DNA of 64,000 bases from NCBI GenBank assembly GCA_002713145.1, contig PAVS01000002.1, forward strand, positions 124,001 through 188,000, in the 5' to 3' direction. Both the position numbers and the translations under genes were made by a program. The stretch is from Halobacteriovoraceae bacterium. GTDB taxonomy: Bacteria; Bdellovibrionota; Bacteriovoracia; Bacteriovoracales; Bacteriovoracaceae. This document shows, in pieces, positions 27,352-35,477 of the stretch. The number at the start of each line of letters is the position of its first letter. Within the stretch, counting starts at the first letter, position 1. The notes beneath the pieces are model-generated. The model ran no database searches, had not been told where the DNA came from, and saw only the letters and a program-made list of their open reading frames with translations.

Positions 27352-27942
27352 TTATTCTAGTCCACCCTTAATATTGAGTAACACAAGTTTGCTAATCGTT
27401 TTCAAAGTATCAAATACTCCATCTCCCTTAAGAGCACAAGCCTCAAAAGAGGGGGCATCAACCTTATTTAACGTTCTTTCTAGCTCTGCGACATCAATAA
27501 TATTAGGCAGATCTCTTTTGTTCCACTGCATCACCAGAGGTATTTTAGCTAAATCATAGCCATGATCCTCAAGATTTGATTTTAAACTCGCCAAACTTTC
27601 TTCATTGGCCTTCATTCGCTCTACTTGAGAATCAGCAACAAAAACAATTCCATCAACTCCTCTTAATAATAATTTACGACTCGCCTCGTAAAACACTTGT
27701 CCAGGAACTGTATAGAGATGAAACCTTGTTTTAAATCCTCTAATATTTGCAAATTCAAGTGGCAAAAAATCAAAAAATAATGTTCGTTCATTTTTTGTAT
27801 TCAATGTCACAATTTGATTTTTATTTTTAGCTGCAGTTTTTTGATACACGTATTGGATATTGGTTGTTTTACCACCAAGTCCAGGTCCATAGTATACTAT
27901 TTTGCAGTTAATCTCTTTGGTGTGGTAGTTAACAAAACTCAT
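27352..27942 (-). CDS. mglA: MglA-type small Ras-like GTPase
   Basis: MglA is the polarity GTPase that sets the leading pole in Myxococcus and is needed for predation in Bdellovibrio. The 196-residue protein starts MSFVNYHTKEINCKIVYYGP, carries the P-loop GPGLGGKTTN, the switch-1 region NERTLFFDFLPL, the switch-2 LYTVPGQVFYEASR and the specificity loop NKRD. I use the ATG at 27942, with GGAG seven bases upstream, over a GTG at 27954. The upstream gene encodes a Roadblock-like protein. The Agl/Glt-like motor it would direct is encoded about 10 kb away. Confidence 0.96.
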   Translation of the reverse strand: MSFVNYHTKEINCKIVYYGPGLGGKTTNIQYVYQKTAAKNKNQIVTLNTKNERTLFFDFLPLEFANIRGFKTRFHLYTVPGQVFYEASRKLLLRGVDGIVFVADSQVERMKANEESLASLKSNLEDHGYDLAKIPLVMQWNKRDLPNIIDVAELERTLNKVDAPSFEACALKGDGVFDTLKTISKLVLLNIKGGLE

Positions 27943-27943
27943 C

Positions 27944-28423
27944 TTAAACTCCACTCACTTCAAAGATTTTATTAATCTCTTCATCGGTAATATCTTTAAA
28001 GAGATAACCGGCCCTATCCGCTTGAGTTGAATGGGTGCGAATAGAATTATTATTTTCCAATTCTTGTTTAAGAACTCTAAGTTCTCTTTTAAGTTTGGCG
28101 GGGTTATCTACCTGGTTAAAAATAGCGCATAAATAATAATCTTCTTGGTTCAATAATAGAGGGAGAACATAAAGACCATTATTAGTTGTATCAAAACTTA
28201 ATCTATATTCTGAAAAGCTTTTATCTGAAGTCGCGAGTCCATTTAAAGACTCAGCCGCTTGCCACAGACCACTGACCAGAGCACTAATTGATGCTGACTC
28301 AAAATTATCTTCAGCATTTGAGAAAAGACAAATACCGTCATGACGAATAATTGAAAGTCGTTCACAGCATTGGCAGACTTCAGTCTTAAGAATATGAGAT
28401 TTTAACTTTTCGCTTAGATTCAT
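27944..28423 (-). CDS. Roadblock/LC7-like protein, probable MglA partner
   Basis: This 159-residue protein has the alpha/beta layout of Roadblock domains: SIIRHDGICLFSN, then the helix SISALVSGLWQAAESLNGL, then strands YRLSFDTTNNGLYVLPLL and YYLCAIFN. Roadblock proteins such as MglB act as GTPase-activating partners of MglA. The gene sits directly upstream of mglA, touching its start, and overlaps recR by 4 bases. An extra C-terminal segment of about 40 charged residues follows the domain. Sequence resemblance to MglB is weak, so a partner role is inferred from fold and context. Confidence 0.65.
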   Translation of the reverse strand: MNLSEKLKSHILKTEVCQCCERLSIIRHDGICLFSNAEDNFESASISALVSGLWQAAESLNGLATSDKSFSEYRLSFDTTNNGLYVLPLLLNQEDYYLCAIFNQVDNPAKLKRELRVLKQELENNNSIRTHSTQADRAGYLFKDITDEEINKIFEVSGV

Positions 28424-29019
28424 GAATTTATACTTTTTCTATTCTCCAAAGCCTTCGTTATGGTCAAAGGGTCTAAATACTCTAATGATCCCCCCATAGG
28501 AATTCCAAAGCCTATTCTTTCCACCTGGACTCCAACTAATTGCTGTCCTATATAAGAACAAGTGGCATCACCTTCAACAGATGGGTTCACCGCGAGAATA
28601 ACTGTTTCAATATTGTATTTTTTAACTCTATCAACGAGACGATCGATTTTTAAATCATGAGGACCAATTCCCATTAAAGGATTAAGCACTCCACCTAAAA
28701 CATGATAAATTCCATTGAAATTCTGTGACTTTTCTATGGCCATCAAATCACTAATGGATTCAACAACACATAAAATTTTTGCGTCCTGTCTCTCATCTGA
28801 AGTACAAACCGCACATCTATCTGTCTCAGTATACAAACCACACTCAACACATTTTTTAATTTGAGATAATTTTTGTATGGAAAAGGCTAATGTCTCTAAG
28901 TTTTCAGGGTCCCAGTTAACGAGTCCCATGATTTGCCTAAAAGCTGTTTTCTCTCCAACCCCAGGGAGCTTTGAGAAATTTTCAACTGCATCAGCAATGG
29001 ATTGAGGCAACTTAATCAT
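28420..29019 (-). CDS. recR: Recombination mediator protein RecR
   Basis: RecR loads RecA on gapped DNA with RecO. The N-terminal helix-hairpin-helix (AVENFSKLPGVGEKTAFRQ), the C4 zinc finger with CVEC and CAVC, and the Toprim domain (ILCVVESISDLMAIEKSQNF, YHVLGGVLNPLMGIGP) are all in order. The 199-residue length is standard. It starts on the last base of the ybaB stop, the classic dnaX-ybaB-recR arrangement. Confidence 0.96.
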   Translation of the reverse strand: MIKLPQSIADAVENFSKLPGVGEKTAFRQIMGLVNWDPENLETLAFSIQKLSQIKKCVECGLYTETDRCAVCTSDERQDAKILCVVESISDLMAIEKSQNFNGIYHVLGGVLNPLMGIGPHDLKIDRLVDRVKKYNIETVILAVNPSVEGDATCSYIGQQLVGVQVERIGFGIPMGGSLEYLDPLTITKALENRKSINS

Positions 29020-29330
29020 TAAAATAATCCAGGTATACTTGCCCCACCGGTAATCTTACTCATCGCACTTGAAACGGCTTCACTTGATTCTTTAAGTGCT
29101 GTCCCCACTGCTGTTTTAACCAACTCCTCCAACATTTCAACATCTTCTTTGTCTACACATTCTGGATTGATCTTTAACTCTAGTAGTTCCTGTTTACCAT
29201 TTACTTTAGCTGTGACCATTCCCCCACCTGAACTGGCTTCAAACTCTCGAGTGTCGAGTTCTTTTTGAAGGGCAGACATCTTCATTTGCATTTGCTGGGC
29301 TTGTTTCATCATTTTATTGATATTGGCCAT
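29019..29330 (-). CDS. ybaB: YbaB/EbfC nucleoid-associated protein
   Basis: YbaB/EbfC proteins form dimers that bind DNA. The 103-residue product begins MANINKMMKQAQQMQMKM, continues with EASSGGGMVTAKVNGKQEL and ends with the typical glycine-rich GGASIPGLF. I choose the ATG at 29330, with GGAG eight bases upstream, over the longer frame to 29360 that would overlap dnaX. It stands between dnaX and recR, as in many bacteria. Confidence 0.93.
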   Translation of the reverse strand: MANINKMMKQAQQMQMKMSALQKELDTREFEASSGGGMVTAKVNGKQELLELKINPECVDKEDVEMLEELVKTAVGTALKESSEAVSSAMSKITGGASIPGLF

Positions 29331-29331
29331 A

Positions 29332-31044
29332 CTAATTCTCCGTTTTATTGAGGACCACATGCTGAACTTCTGAACTAAAAAGCTCTTCTGCGGACTTGAT
29401 AAATTTATTCTTTAAAATTTGTTCTCTTTTTTGAAAAGTTTCTTCTTCATTATTTTTTTCGGTGATTTGGGCGTTGCTTAAAAATGCTTCTTCACCTTGC
29501 TTATTCTCTATGAGTTTTAAATTCACCTCAATTTGGGATATATCGAGCTCTAAATAATTGCAGATGACTTCTTTTAATTTGTAACTATTATCTAATTCAA
29601 TGAGGTAGTCATAAAAAATCTTACTATCCTCTGAGAACCCTATTTCATACACACAATCAACACTTCCAAAATCTTCTTTATTAATCAGATTCCCATGTTC
29701 TAAATTAACCGCCAGTCCACGATGAGATTCATTTAAAAACTTTAAAAAGTTTTTCCAACTTCTCTCTTCTGGTTCTAATTCAGCAGAAACCACATTCTGT
29801 TGAACGGGCTCTTCATCAACTTCAACTTTATCCTTAGCTTCAGACTCTTCCGCATCTGCTACGACTTCGCTGTTCACTTCCTCATCTACTTGAGGCTCAG
29901 CTTTCTTTTCAAGAGTTGGTTTAACTACTTTTTTTTTAACTGAGATTGATTCCGCGCTTTTATTTAAAAGCATTTCTCTCAGAGCAACTTTAATAAAAAC
30001 AAACTGAGTCGCTTGCTCTGCTTCAAATGTATTAAAACTCCAATCGAAATCCCTATAAAGAGTTTCATATATCCACATCAACTCCACCAGTGAAACTTGT
30101 TCCACATCTAAATCAACAGAGAGTTGATTAAGCTCTAGATTATTATTAACCGCAAAAATAACTTCCCCAAGGGTGCTGAGGACTTGTTCAGCAAACTTTT
30201 TGAAATCAATATTATCATTCACGACGTTGGTGTAGATTTGGTTAATTGAGTCTTTATCTTTAGCGATGATTGCATTCACAAACTTGGCAACAATATTGGT
30301 GTCGGCCATGCCTAAAGACAAATTCAGAGCTTTTTCTGTTATATGCTTTTCACTCGACAAATTGAGCACTTGATCGAATAACGACAGTGCATCTCTAAAG
30401 GATCCGCGGGCTTGTTTTGCTAATTCTTGGGTCACATAATCTGACTCAAAAGTAATTCCTTCTTCACTCGCAATATAATTGAGATGTTTAACAAGATCAG
30501 GAACTGTAGCGTTTTTAAAATCAAATCGAATACAACGTGAAAGAACCGTTCCTAATAACTTCTGGGGATCTGTAGTCGCAAAGATAAAAACCACATGTTT
30601 GGGAGGCTCTTCCAGGGTTTTTAAGAGTGCATTAAAAGCACTGACCGAAAGCATATGAACTTCATCAATAATATATACTTTATAGTTTCCATGCGTCGGA
30701 AGGTATTGAACGTTTTCAATGAGATCTCTAATATCATCTACACTATTATTAGAAGCACCATCAATTTCTATATAATCTAGGGATTGACCATTATCAATGG
30801 CCAAGCAAGACTCACAGGTAAGACAAGGTTCACCATCTTCAGTTTTATTTAAACACTTAATCGCTTTAGCAAAGATTCTTGCAAAAGTTGTTTTCCCAAT
30901 TCCTCTTGTTCCCGTTAACAAATAAGCATGGGCGATCTTGTCGTTTTTAATCGAGTTTTTGAGAGTCTGTGCAATAGACTCCTGACCAACTGCGTCCTTG
31001 AATAAACGCGGCCTCCATTTGAGGGCCAGAACTTGATAACTCAA
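29332..31044 (-). CDS. dnaX: DNA polymerase III subunit tau (and probably gamma by slippage)
   Basis: DnaX is the clamp-loader ATPase. GTRGIGKTTFARIFAKAIKC is the P-loop, four Cys (C near 65 and CLTCESC) bind zinc, DEVHMLSVSAFNALLKTLEEPP is Walker B and LSRC the sensor. Domains I-III end near residue 370. At codons 370-372 the mRNA has nine consecutive A. In the other two frames a stop follows at once, so slippage would make a 372-374-residue gamma. The tau C-terminal extension is present. Translation appears to start at a TTG, with GGAGAG eight bases upstream. The 570 residues are normal for tau. Confidence 0.95.
   Translation of the reverse strand: MSYQVLALKWRPRLFKDAVGQESIAQTLKNSIKNDKIAHAYLLTGTRGIGKTTFARIFAKAIKCLNKTEDGEPCLTCESCLAIDNGQSLDYIEIDGASNNSVDDIRDLIENVQYLPTHGNYKVYIIDEVHMLSVSAFNALLKTLEEPPKHVVFIFATTDPQKLLGTVLSRCIRFDFKNATVPDLVKHLNYIASEEGITFESDYVTQELAKQARGSFRDALSLFDQVLNLSSEKHITEKALNLSLGMADTNIVAKFVNAIIAKDKDSINQIYTNVVNDNIDFKKFAEQVLSTLGEVIFAVNNNLELNQLSVDLDVEQVSLVELMWIYETLYRDFDWSFNTFEAEQATQFVFIKVALREMLLNKSAESISVKKKVVKPTLEKKAEPQVDEEVNSEVVADAEESEAKDKVEVDEEPVQQNVVSAELEPEERSWKNFLKFLNESHRGLAVNLEHGNLINKEDFGSVDCVYEIGFSEDSKIFYDYLIELDNSYKLKEVICNYLELDISQIEVNLKLIENKQGEEAFLSNAQITEKNNEEETFQKREQILKNKFIKSAEELFSSEVQHVVLNKTEN
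29921..29937 (-). promoter_or_regulatory. Candidate slippage site in dnaX
   Basis: The coding strand has A9 at 29937-29929 filling codons 370-372, then G. One extra A (or a -1 ribosomal shift) reads AGT AGT TAA, ending two codons later. One missing A (or +1) reads TAG at once. Nine A at this domain border is the layout of Thermus dnaX transcriptional slippage and parallels the E. coli -1 site. Confidence 0.6.
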
Positions 31045-31076
31045 AAAATTCTCTCTCCAATTTTGAAATTAGGTGC

Positions 31077-31105
31077 AAACTAATAATAAGCTCAGTCATT
31101 GTCAA
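31077..31105 (-). promoter_or_regulatory. Sigma-70-type promoter for dnaX operon
   Basis: On the minus strand, a perfect -35 box TTGACA (31105-31100) is followed after 17 bases by TAGTTT (31082-31077). The -10 box matches the consensus only in part, at the T-A and final T positions. It stands about 35 bases before the dnaX start and after the SRP RNA gene. Confidence 0.5.
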
Positions 31106-31184
31106 TTTGCAGTCGGTAATTGAGTTATAAAGTAAGGAAAAAAAAGAATTCTTGTTTAAATTTTAAAAGGAAATTATTTAAAGT

Positions 31185-31267
31185 GGCAGCTTGCACAAGA
31201 AGAATACTGGTCCCGTTGCTCCCTTCCAGGCCTGGCGGATTAACCTGCATCTAAATCGCAAGCTACC
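31185..31267 (-). ncRNA. ffs: Small signal recognition particle RNA (4.5S type)
   Basis: Minus-strand RNA of about 83 nt. Its apex contains CCAGGCCTGGAAGGGAGCAA, close to the universal SRP tetraloop/loop-B segment (AGGTCCGGAAGGAAGCA). The terminal stem pairs GGTAGCTTGC (31267-31258) with GCAAGCTGCC (31194-31185) in ten pairs with one G-U. It sits upstream of dnaX, the ordinary bacterial location of ffs. Exact ends are estimated from the stem. With Ffh the RNA targets membrane proteins. Confidence 0.87.
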
Positions 31268-31290
31268 GAGAAGCATCTTAATCGCAAGCT
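31247..31290. repeat. 18-base direct repeat overlapping the SRP RNA 5' end
   Basis: GCATCTAAATCGCAAGCT at 31247-31264 recurs as GCATCTTAATCGCAAGCT at 31273-31290 with one mismatch. The period is 26 bases. The first copy forms the 5' arm of the SRP RNA; the second covers its putative -10 region, so it looks like a partial tandem duplication of the gene start. Confidence 0.8.
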
Positions 31291-31304
31291 TAGGCCCTTG
31301 TAAA
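31275..31304 (-). promoter_or_regulatory. Promoter of the SRP RNA gene
   Basis: On the minus strand, TTTACA (31304-31299), 18 bases, TAAGAT (31280-31275), then about 7 bases to the start of the RNA stem at 31267. The position fits a start at GGTAGC. The -10 lies inside an 18-base direct repeat of the RNA 5' region. Confidence 0.45.
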
Positions 31305-31459
31305 GTTCTTTCCCTAAATAATTTTGCTGTGCAAGAAGTTAGAATCTTCTATCCAAGCTCTATGTGAGGTATTGGAAGTAGATATAACTTCGATAATGTC
31401 ATAGAAAATACATAAAATTTAGGTTTACGAACTAGCAATGCATTAAGTAAGAACAAACA

Positions 31460-32461
31460 ATGAGATTACTGTTCGCCATATATTTATTCTTGATATCGGC
31501 TTTATGCTTTGCCATTGATGAGCAAGACTATCAAAAAATTTATGAAATCCATCAAGCTAAAGATAAATATTCTTTGCATAAATTTAAGGGTGTTAATGGT
31601 CACCAAGTCAGCTATCTCAAATACGGAAAAAAATCAGGCGCTAACGGAGCAGTTTTATTTTCAGTGGGGCGCAACGAATCTGCAGAGAAATACCTTGAAG
31701 TGGCTTATGATTTAGCCGAGAAAAACTTCTCCCCTATTTATATCACCGCCCACCGAGGACAAGGATTATCTGATAGAGTTCTCAATAATCCAAACAAAGG
31801 TTATGTGAGAAAATTTAGTTATTACACTCGTGACTTAAAAACCCTAACAAATATCATTCGAAAAGAACTTCCCCCTCATACAAGACTGAGTCTTCTGGCA
31901 CACTCAATGGGTGGGGCCATAGGTCTCGATTTTTTACAAAAGTATCCACGTGTTTTTCACCGAGCAGTTTTCACGGCCCCCATGTTTAAAATTTTATTAG
32001 AAGAAAGTGAGAGAGCGACACTTTGGCAAACCTGGCTCGCTTGTTATATTCCCAATAAACCCTTTTGCACTGACTATGTTCCCGGTGGAAGTGACCCCAG
32101 TCCCACTATTGAAGATAGTGAAGTGACTAGTTCCGAAATAAGAACGGATTTCGTACGTTATCTTTATGAAGAAAATTCTCGCACCAGACTCGGCTCATCC
32201 ACAATTCGTTGGGTAAGAGAATCGATTAAGGCCAATATACGAATGCGCTCAAATAGAAACATAGCTAAGATCCAAACACCCTTTCTCATCTTGCAGGCGA
32301 GCAGAGATTCGGTGGTGGATAATAGCGGGCAGGATGAAGTTTGTGAAAAAACTGATTTATGTCAACTAGAAGTGATCCAAGACTCTCTTCATAATATTTT
32401 ATCTGAGCGTGATGTTTATCGAGATGTTGCGATGGATGCACTTGTTGATTATCTAAAATAA
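31460..32461 (+). CDS. Secreted alpha/beta hydrolase (lysophospholipase-like)
   Basis: The 333-residue protein has a signal peptide ([18 protein letters not shown]) and an alpha/beta-hydrolase fold. The nucleophile S149 is in [14 protein letters not shown], the acid lies in [13 protein letters not shown] and the His in [20 protein letters not shown] and RDLKTLTN match monoacylglycerol lipase/PldB-type lysophospholipases. It probably works in the periplasm or outside the cell, where a predator could use it on host lipids; that role is speculation. No promoter or strong ribosome site is visible, and the 415 bases upstream hold the SRP RNA. Confidence 0.8.
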   Translation: MRLLFAIYLFLISALCFAIDEQDYQKIYEIHQAKDKYSLHKFKGVNGHQVSYLKYGKKSGANGAVLFSVGRNESAEKYLEVAYDLAEKNFSPIYITAHRGQGLSDRVLNNPNKGYVRKFSYYTRDLKTLTNIIRKELPPHTRLSLLAHSMGGAIGLDFLQKYPRVFHRAVFTAPMFKILLEESERATLWQTWLACYIPNKPFCTDYVPGGSDPSPTIEDSEVTSSEIRTDFVRYLYEENSRTRLGSSTIRWVRESIKANIRMRSNRNIAKIQTPFLILQASRDSVVDNSGQDEVCEKTDLCQLEVIQDSLHNILSERDVYRDVAMDALVDYLK

Positions 32462-32462
32462 A

Positions 32463-32552
32463 TGGCGGAGGACAAGGGATTCGAACCCTCGAAGGAGTTG
32501 CCCCCTTACACGCTTTCCAAGCGTGCGCCTTCGACCACTCGGCCAATCCTCC
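32463..32552 (-). tRNA. tRNA-Ser (anticodon GGA)
   Basis: The 90-base gene folds as a class II tRNA. The acceptor GGAGGAT pairs with GTCCTCC, followed by discriminator G73 and an encoded CCA. The D arm is GCCGAGTGG, the anticodon loop reads CTTGGAAAG giving GGA, the long variable arm is GTAAGGGGGCAACTCCTTC and the T arm contains GGTTCGAATCCC. It reads UCC/UCU codons. Confidence 0.95.
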
Positions 32553-32610
32553 GCATTGAGAACTTGAATATTTATCATTAGAGAGAGGAATCTGTCCAAA
32601 AAAATTACGA

Positions 32611-33084
32611 CTACTTGCGATAGTGAGAGCGTTTTTGTTTAAAAAAATCTGAAAGTATCTTCCCACACTCCCGATGTTTATGCCCCCCACTTAAATGACA
32701 GCGATGGTTAAGGTTGGGATGCTGATGAATATTGAGCCCCTGACTAATAGCGCCTCCTTTGGGATCATAGGCACCAAAATAAACATTTTTGATTCTGGAC
32801 TGGATGATCGCTCCCATGCACATGGGACAAGGCTCCAGCGTAACATAGAGGCTACAATCTATAAGCCGCCAAGAATTGAGTTTTTGAGAAGCTCTTTCTA
32901 TCGCTAAAATCTCAGCGTGATGGGTGGCGACTTGGTCATATTCTTTCGTGTTATAAGATTCTGCAATGATATGGCCTTCATCATCGACAATAAGACAGCC
33001 CACCGGAACCTCATTAAAATTAAATGCCTTATGAGCAAGATCGATGGCCTTAGACATATGAAATTGAATATTATTAAAGTCCAT
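32611..33084 (-). CDS. tadA: tRNA adenosine(34) deaminase
   Basis: TadA converts A34 to inosine in tRNA-Arg(ACG). HHAEILAIERA carries the zinc His and catalytic Glu, and EPCPMCMGAIIQSR the two zinc Cys. EVPVGCLIVDDEG and NSWRLIDCSLYVTLEP are typical. I start at the ATG at 33084, which gives the ordinary N-terminal helix before EVPVG; the frame open to 33192 only overlaps the PilZ gene. An 11-base overlap with that gene suggests coupling. Its substrate, tRNA-Arg(ACG), is encoded 2.4 kb away. Product is 157 residues. Confidence 0.92.
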   Translation of the reverse strand: MDFNNIQFHMSKAIDLAHKAFNFNEVPVGCLIVDDEGHIIAESYNTKEYDQVATHHAEILAIERASQKLNSWRLIDCSLYVTLEPCPMCMGAIIQSRIKNVYFGAYDPKGGAISQGLNIHQHPNLNHRCHLSGGHKHRECGKILSDFFKQKRSHYRK

Positions 33085-33823
33085 TAGATTCTTTATGGTC
33101 TGAAAATTTACGACGAAGATTAGCCCTTTTATGACTTTTCCAGATTTTTTTAAGAGCCGGAACCTGTGACTTATTGGGCTCTTTACTTTCATCCAAAGTT
33201 ATTCCATAACGCATGGGTCTTCCAGCGATAACTTCTCGTTGGGTGGTGATAGTTCCGATGATTTTAAAAACTTTATCTTCGTAAGGAATTTCCACCTGCA
33301 TCTCAGCTCCTAAAGGAAGTACATCAAAAGCAAGGATGGAAGCTGCATTTCTTCGCAAATCCGCCACTCTAGATTCAAATTCTAATCCATTAACTCTGGC
33401 CGTCGCTTTGAGCTCTCCTGCGTAACGAAAATCGTATTCCCACCATTGAATTCGTGGATAATACAAAGGAGAGCTCATTATATAACTATTCACCATTAAA
33501 AAAATGAAAGCTAAAAAGGAAAAATAAAGAATGAAGATATTATAACTTACAAAAGTAAACTCTAGGATTGTCATCGTGAGGTAAATAAAAAGAAGTACTG
33601 TTAACCCCCAAAATGCATAATTTTTATTCTTATGAGATTTTCCATAGAATCTAAGGACTGTGAAAACGAAAAAACCTTCAAGATAAAAAGAGAAATCAAA
33701 AAAATTGCGTTCAGATGCATGGACAAGAATAAAAAGAGAAGCCACCAATAAAGTCAGCCCATAATTAATAAACTGGGATTTTTTTATATCCTCGTTATTT
33801 TGAACTTCTAATAACTTTCTCAT
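33074..33823 (-). CDS. Membrane protein with degenerate PilZ domain
   Basis: The 249-residue protein has about four membrane helices in residues 20-118, then a cytoplasmic domain that begins WWEYDFRYAGELKATARV. The layout copies the two PilZ paralogs at 45.8 and 60.5 kb (membrane block, WW-E/FR-Y hinge, PilZ barrel). Here the c-di-GMP motif is altered to ADLRRNAAS in place of DxSxxG, so ligand binding is doubtful. It overlaps the glycosyltransferase gene by 29 bases and tadA by 11. It may act as a scaffold or transducer. Confidence 0.65.
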   Translation of the reverse strand: MRKLLEVQNNEDIKKSQFINYGLTLLVASLFILVHASERNFFDFSFYLEGFFVFTVLRFYGKSHKNKNYAFWGLTVLLFIYLTMTILEFTFVSYNIFILYFSFLAFIFLMVNSYIMSSPLYYPRIQWWEYDFRYAGELKATARVNGLEFESRVADLRRNAASILAFDVLPLGAEMQVEIPYEDKVFKIIGTITTQREVIAGRPMRYGITLDESKEPNKSQVPALKKIWKSHKRANLRRKFSDHKESNGL

Positions 33824-35213
33824 AACTCAATCCATGATAACTTGCTAACTCGGCCAAACTTGTATTCTTCACTACAAATATTGGATCTTTAAAGTTTGTC
33901 TCTATTTTAACTGAAGTCATGTCATCCTCGCTAGTGAGGAAACATATTCGGTCCGATGCACTGAATTTCTTTTGTAATTTTAATATACTGTACTGACTCT
34001 CTCTACTATCAAGATGAAGCGCCGGAATTTCAAGTCCTAGATAAAAGCTAAGCTTGGCGGCTACTTGATAGCTATCAGCGACCACTGGACGTCCTTCGCA
34101 CTCTAACAAGACTTCCGGAATTTTCTGATTTTTCCATTCGATAATCTCATTGATTCTATTTTCATCTGGATCATCAGGGTTATCAAAATAAACTTCAAAA
34201 GATTCTGGGGAAAACAAAATTATCCGGCAAGCCAAGATAAGACCTAGCGGTAAAAAACTTAAAACAATATACGGTCTTTTCATATTTTCGCGAAAGATCA
34301 GTGGCACAAAGAGAATAACAAAACTTGCGGCGACAGTTACAGACCAATTGGCTTCAATCTGATTTCTAAAAGACATCAAAAGCAGAAATAATAAAAAGCC
34401 GAGACTATTGGCAAGCAATATTCTTTGAAAAGGCTGTTTGAATTTATTTTTATAAAAGAGATATAAAAAGAGAAAAAAGTTAAACACTCCCAGTAACACG
34501 ATCTGACCGGTAACAAAGTTAATAATATTCATGAGGTCAAAATGTTTTTCTGTACGACCTGTCAGATGAAATTTAAAAGAGACAAAATCATGAGTGTACT
34601 GCCAATACATATGGGGCAGATAAAGCAGAACGACTCCCAAAGCGATGGCATAGAATGATTTTCTTTTCAAAAGTTTAGGGTATGCCATTATTGTCAAAAG
34701 AATAATGAGCAGCCCATGGTATTTGGAATAAAACATTGCTGCTATAGTTAGCGAAATAAGCAGAGCAGTCGTAACATTATCTTCATCTATATATTTTTGT
34801 AAGTAATAAAAAAAGAGGGTGGTAAAAAATAATAACGGCGTGTCTGGGAGGGCCAACAAACCAGAAAAACTCAAAAGGGGCATCATAAAAAATGTAAGCA
34901 GCACCAGAGCCCAATATTTCTTGCCTGTCATTTTTAAAATTAAATAGAAAGAACCTAAGGAAGCGAGGTTAAACATAAACCTGACGCCAAACTCATTATG
35001 ACCAAACAAAAGAGTTCCTATTTTTATAAAGAGCGCAACCATGGGTGGATGATCAAAATATCCCCACGCTAGATATTGCGAATATATCCAGTAATAGGCT
35101 TCATCATAACTAAGCTCAAACGTTACACTTTGGATGGCATTAAGCACAAAAACTATAACAACAGCTACAATAATTTTTAAATGAAGACCCTTTAACTCTA
35201 TTTCACTATGCAT
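33795..35213 (-). CDS. GT39/ArnT-like membrane glycosyltransferase
   Basis: The 472-residue protein has about ten membrane spans and the GT-C signature ELSYDEAYYWIYSQYLAWGY followed by FDHPPMVAL, with the DE and DHPP residues used by PMT/ArnT enzymes that draw sugars from polyprenyl phosphates. FYSKYHGLL and LLALPDTPLLFF are further family features. Its C-terminal ~120 residues are soluble. The acceptor is unknown; lipid A, proteins and teichoic-like glycans are all possible. It is divergent from the small zinc-ribbon gene at 35237, with only 23 bases between them. Confidence 0.83.
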   Translation of the reverse strand: MHSEIELKGLHLKIIVAVVIVFVLNAIQSVTFELSYDEAYYWIYSQYLAWGYFDHPPMVALFIKIGTLLFGHNEFGVRFMFNLASLGSFYLILKMTGKKYWALVLLTFFMMPLLSFSGLLALPDTPLLFFTTLFFYYLQKYIDEDNVTTALLISLTIAAMFYSKYHGLLIILLTIMAYPKLLKRKSFYAIALGVVLLYLPHMYWQYTHDFVSFKFHLTGRTEKHFDLMNIINFVTGQIVLLGVFNFFLFLYLFYKNKFKQPFQRILLANSLGFLLFLLLMSFRNQIEANWSVTVAASFVILFVPLIFRENMKRPYIVLSFLPLGLILACRIILFSPESFEVYFDNPDDPDENRINEIIEWKNQKIPEVLLECEGRPVVADSYQVAAKLSFYLGLEIPALHLDSRESQYSILKLQKKFSASDRICFLTSEDDMTSVKIETNFKDPIFVVKNTSLAELASYHGLSYEKVIRSSK

Positions 35214-35236
35214 AAGAATATTGTATAGTAATTCCT

Positions 35237-35470
35237 GTGAATAGTCTTGATTTAACCAAATTCAAAACCTGCTCATGTGGTACCCAAGTGAATACAGAGG
35301 ACTGTATTGAGCATGATAAATACACTTGGCTTGGGTGGTTTTTCTGGAGCATGGGAACGACAGCTATACCCAAAGAAGTCTCGTTCACTTGCAAAAAATG
35401 CAACATAGAATTTGAAAAACTCACTGATCGCGACTTGATTAAGTATTACATGCTTTATAAAAGAAAATAG
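35237..35470 (+). CDS. Small zinc-ribbon protein
   Basis: The 77-residue product has two cysteine pairs, CSC near residue 13 and CKKC near 52, enough for a zinc ribbon, with a hydrophobic Trp-rich patch (TWLGWFFWSMG) in between. It starts at a GTG without an obvious ribosome site, so the start is uncertain. No family is recognised. It ends 8 bases before tRNA-Arg on the other strand. Confidence 0.55.
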   Translation: MNSLDLTKFKTCSCGTQVNTEDCIEHDKYTWLGWFFWSMGTTAIPKEVSFTCKKCNIEFEKLTDRDLIKYYMLYKRK

Positions 35471-35477
35471 AGTTGTA

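Noticed and set aside
31247..31290. Direct repeats as a possible CRISPR array
   Set aside because: Only two copies with an 8-base gap, overlapping the SRP RNA; no spacer pattern or cas gene is present.
32286..32690. Minus-strand open frame across tRNA-Ser
   Set aside because: It contains the whole tRNA gene and the 3' end of the hydrolase gene in antisense.
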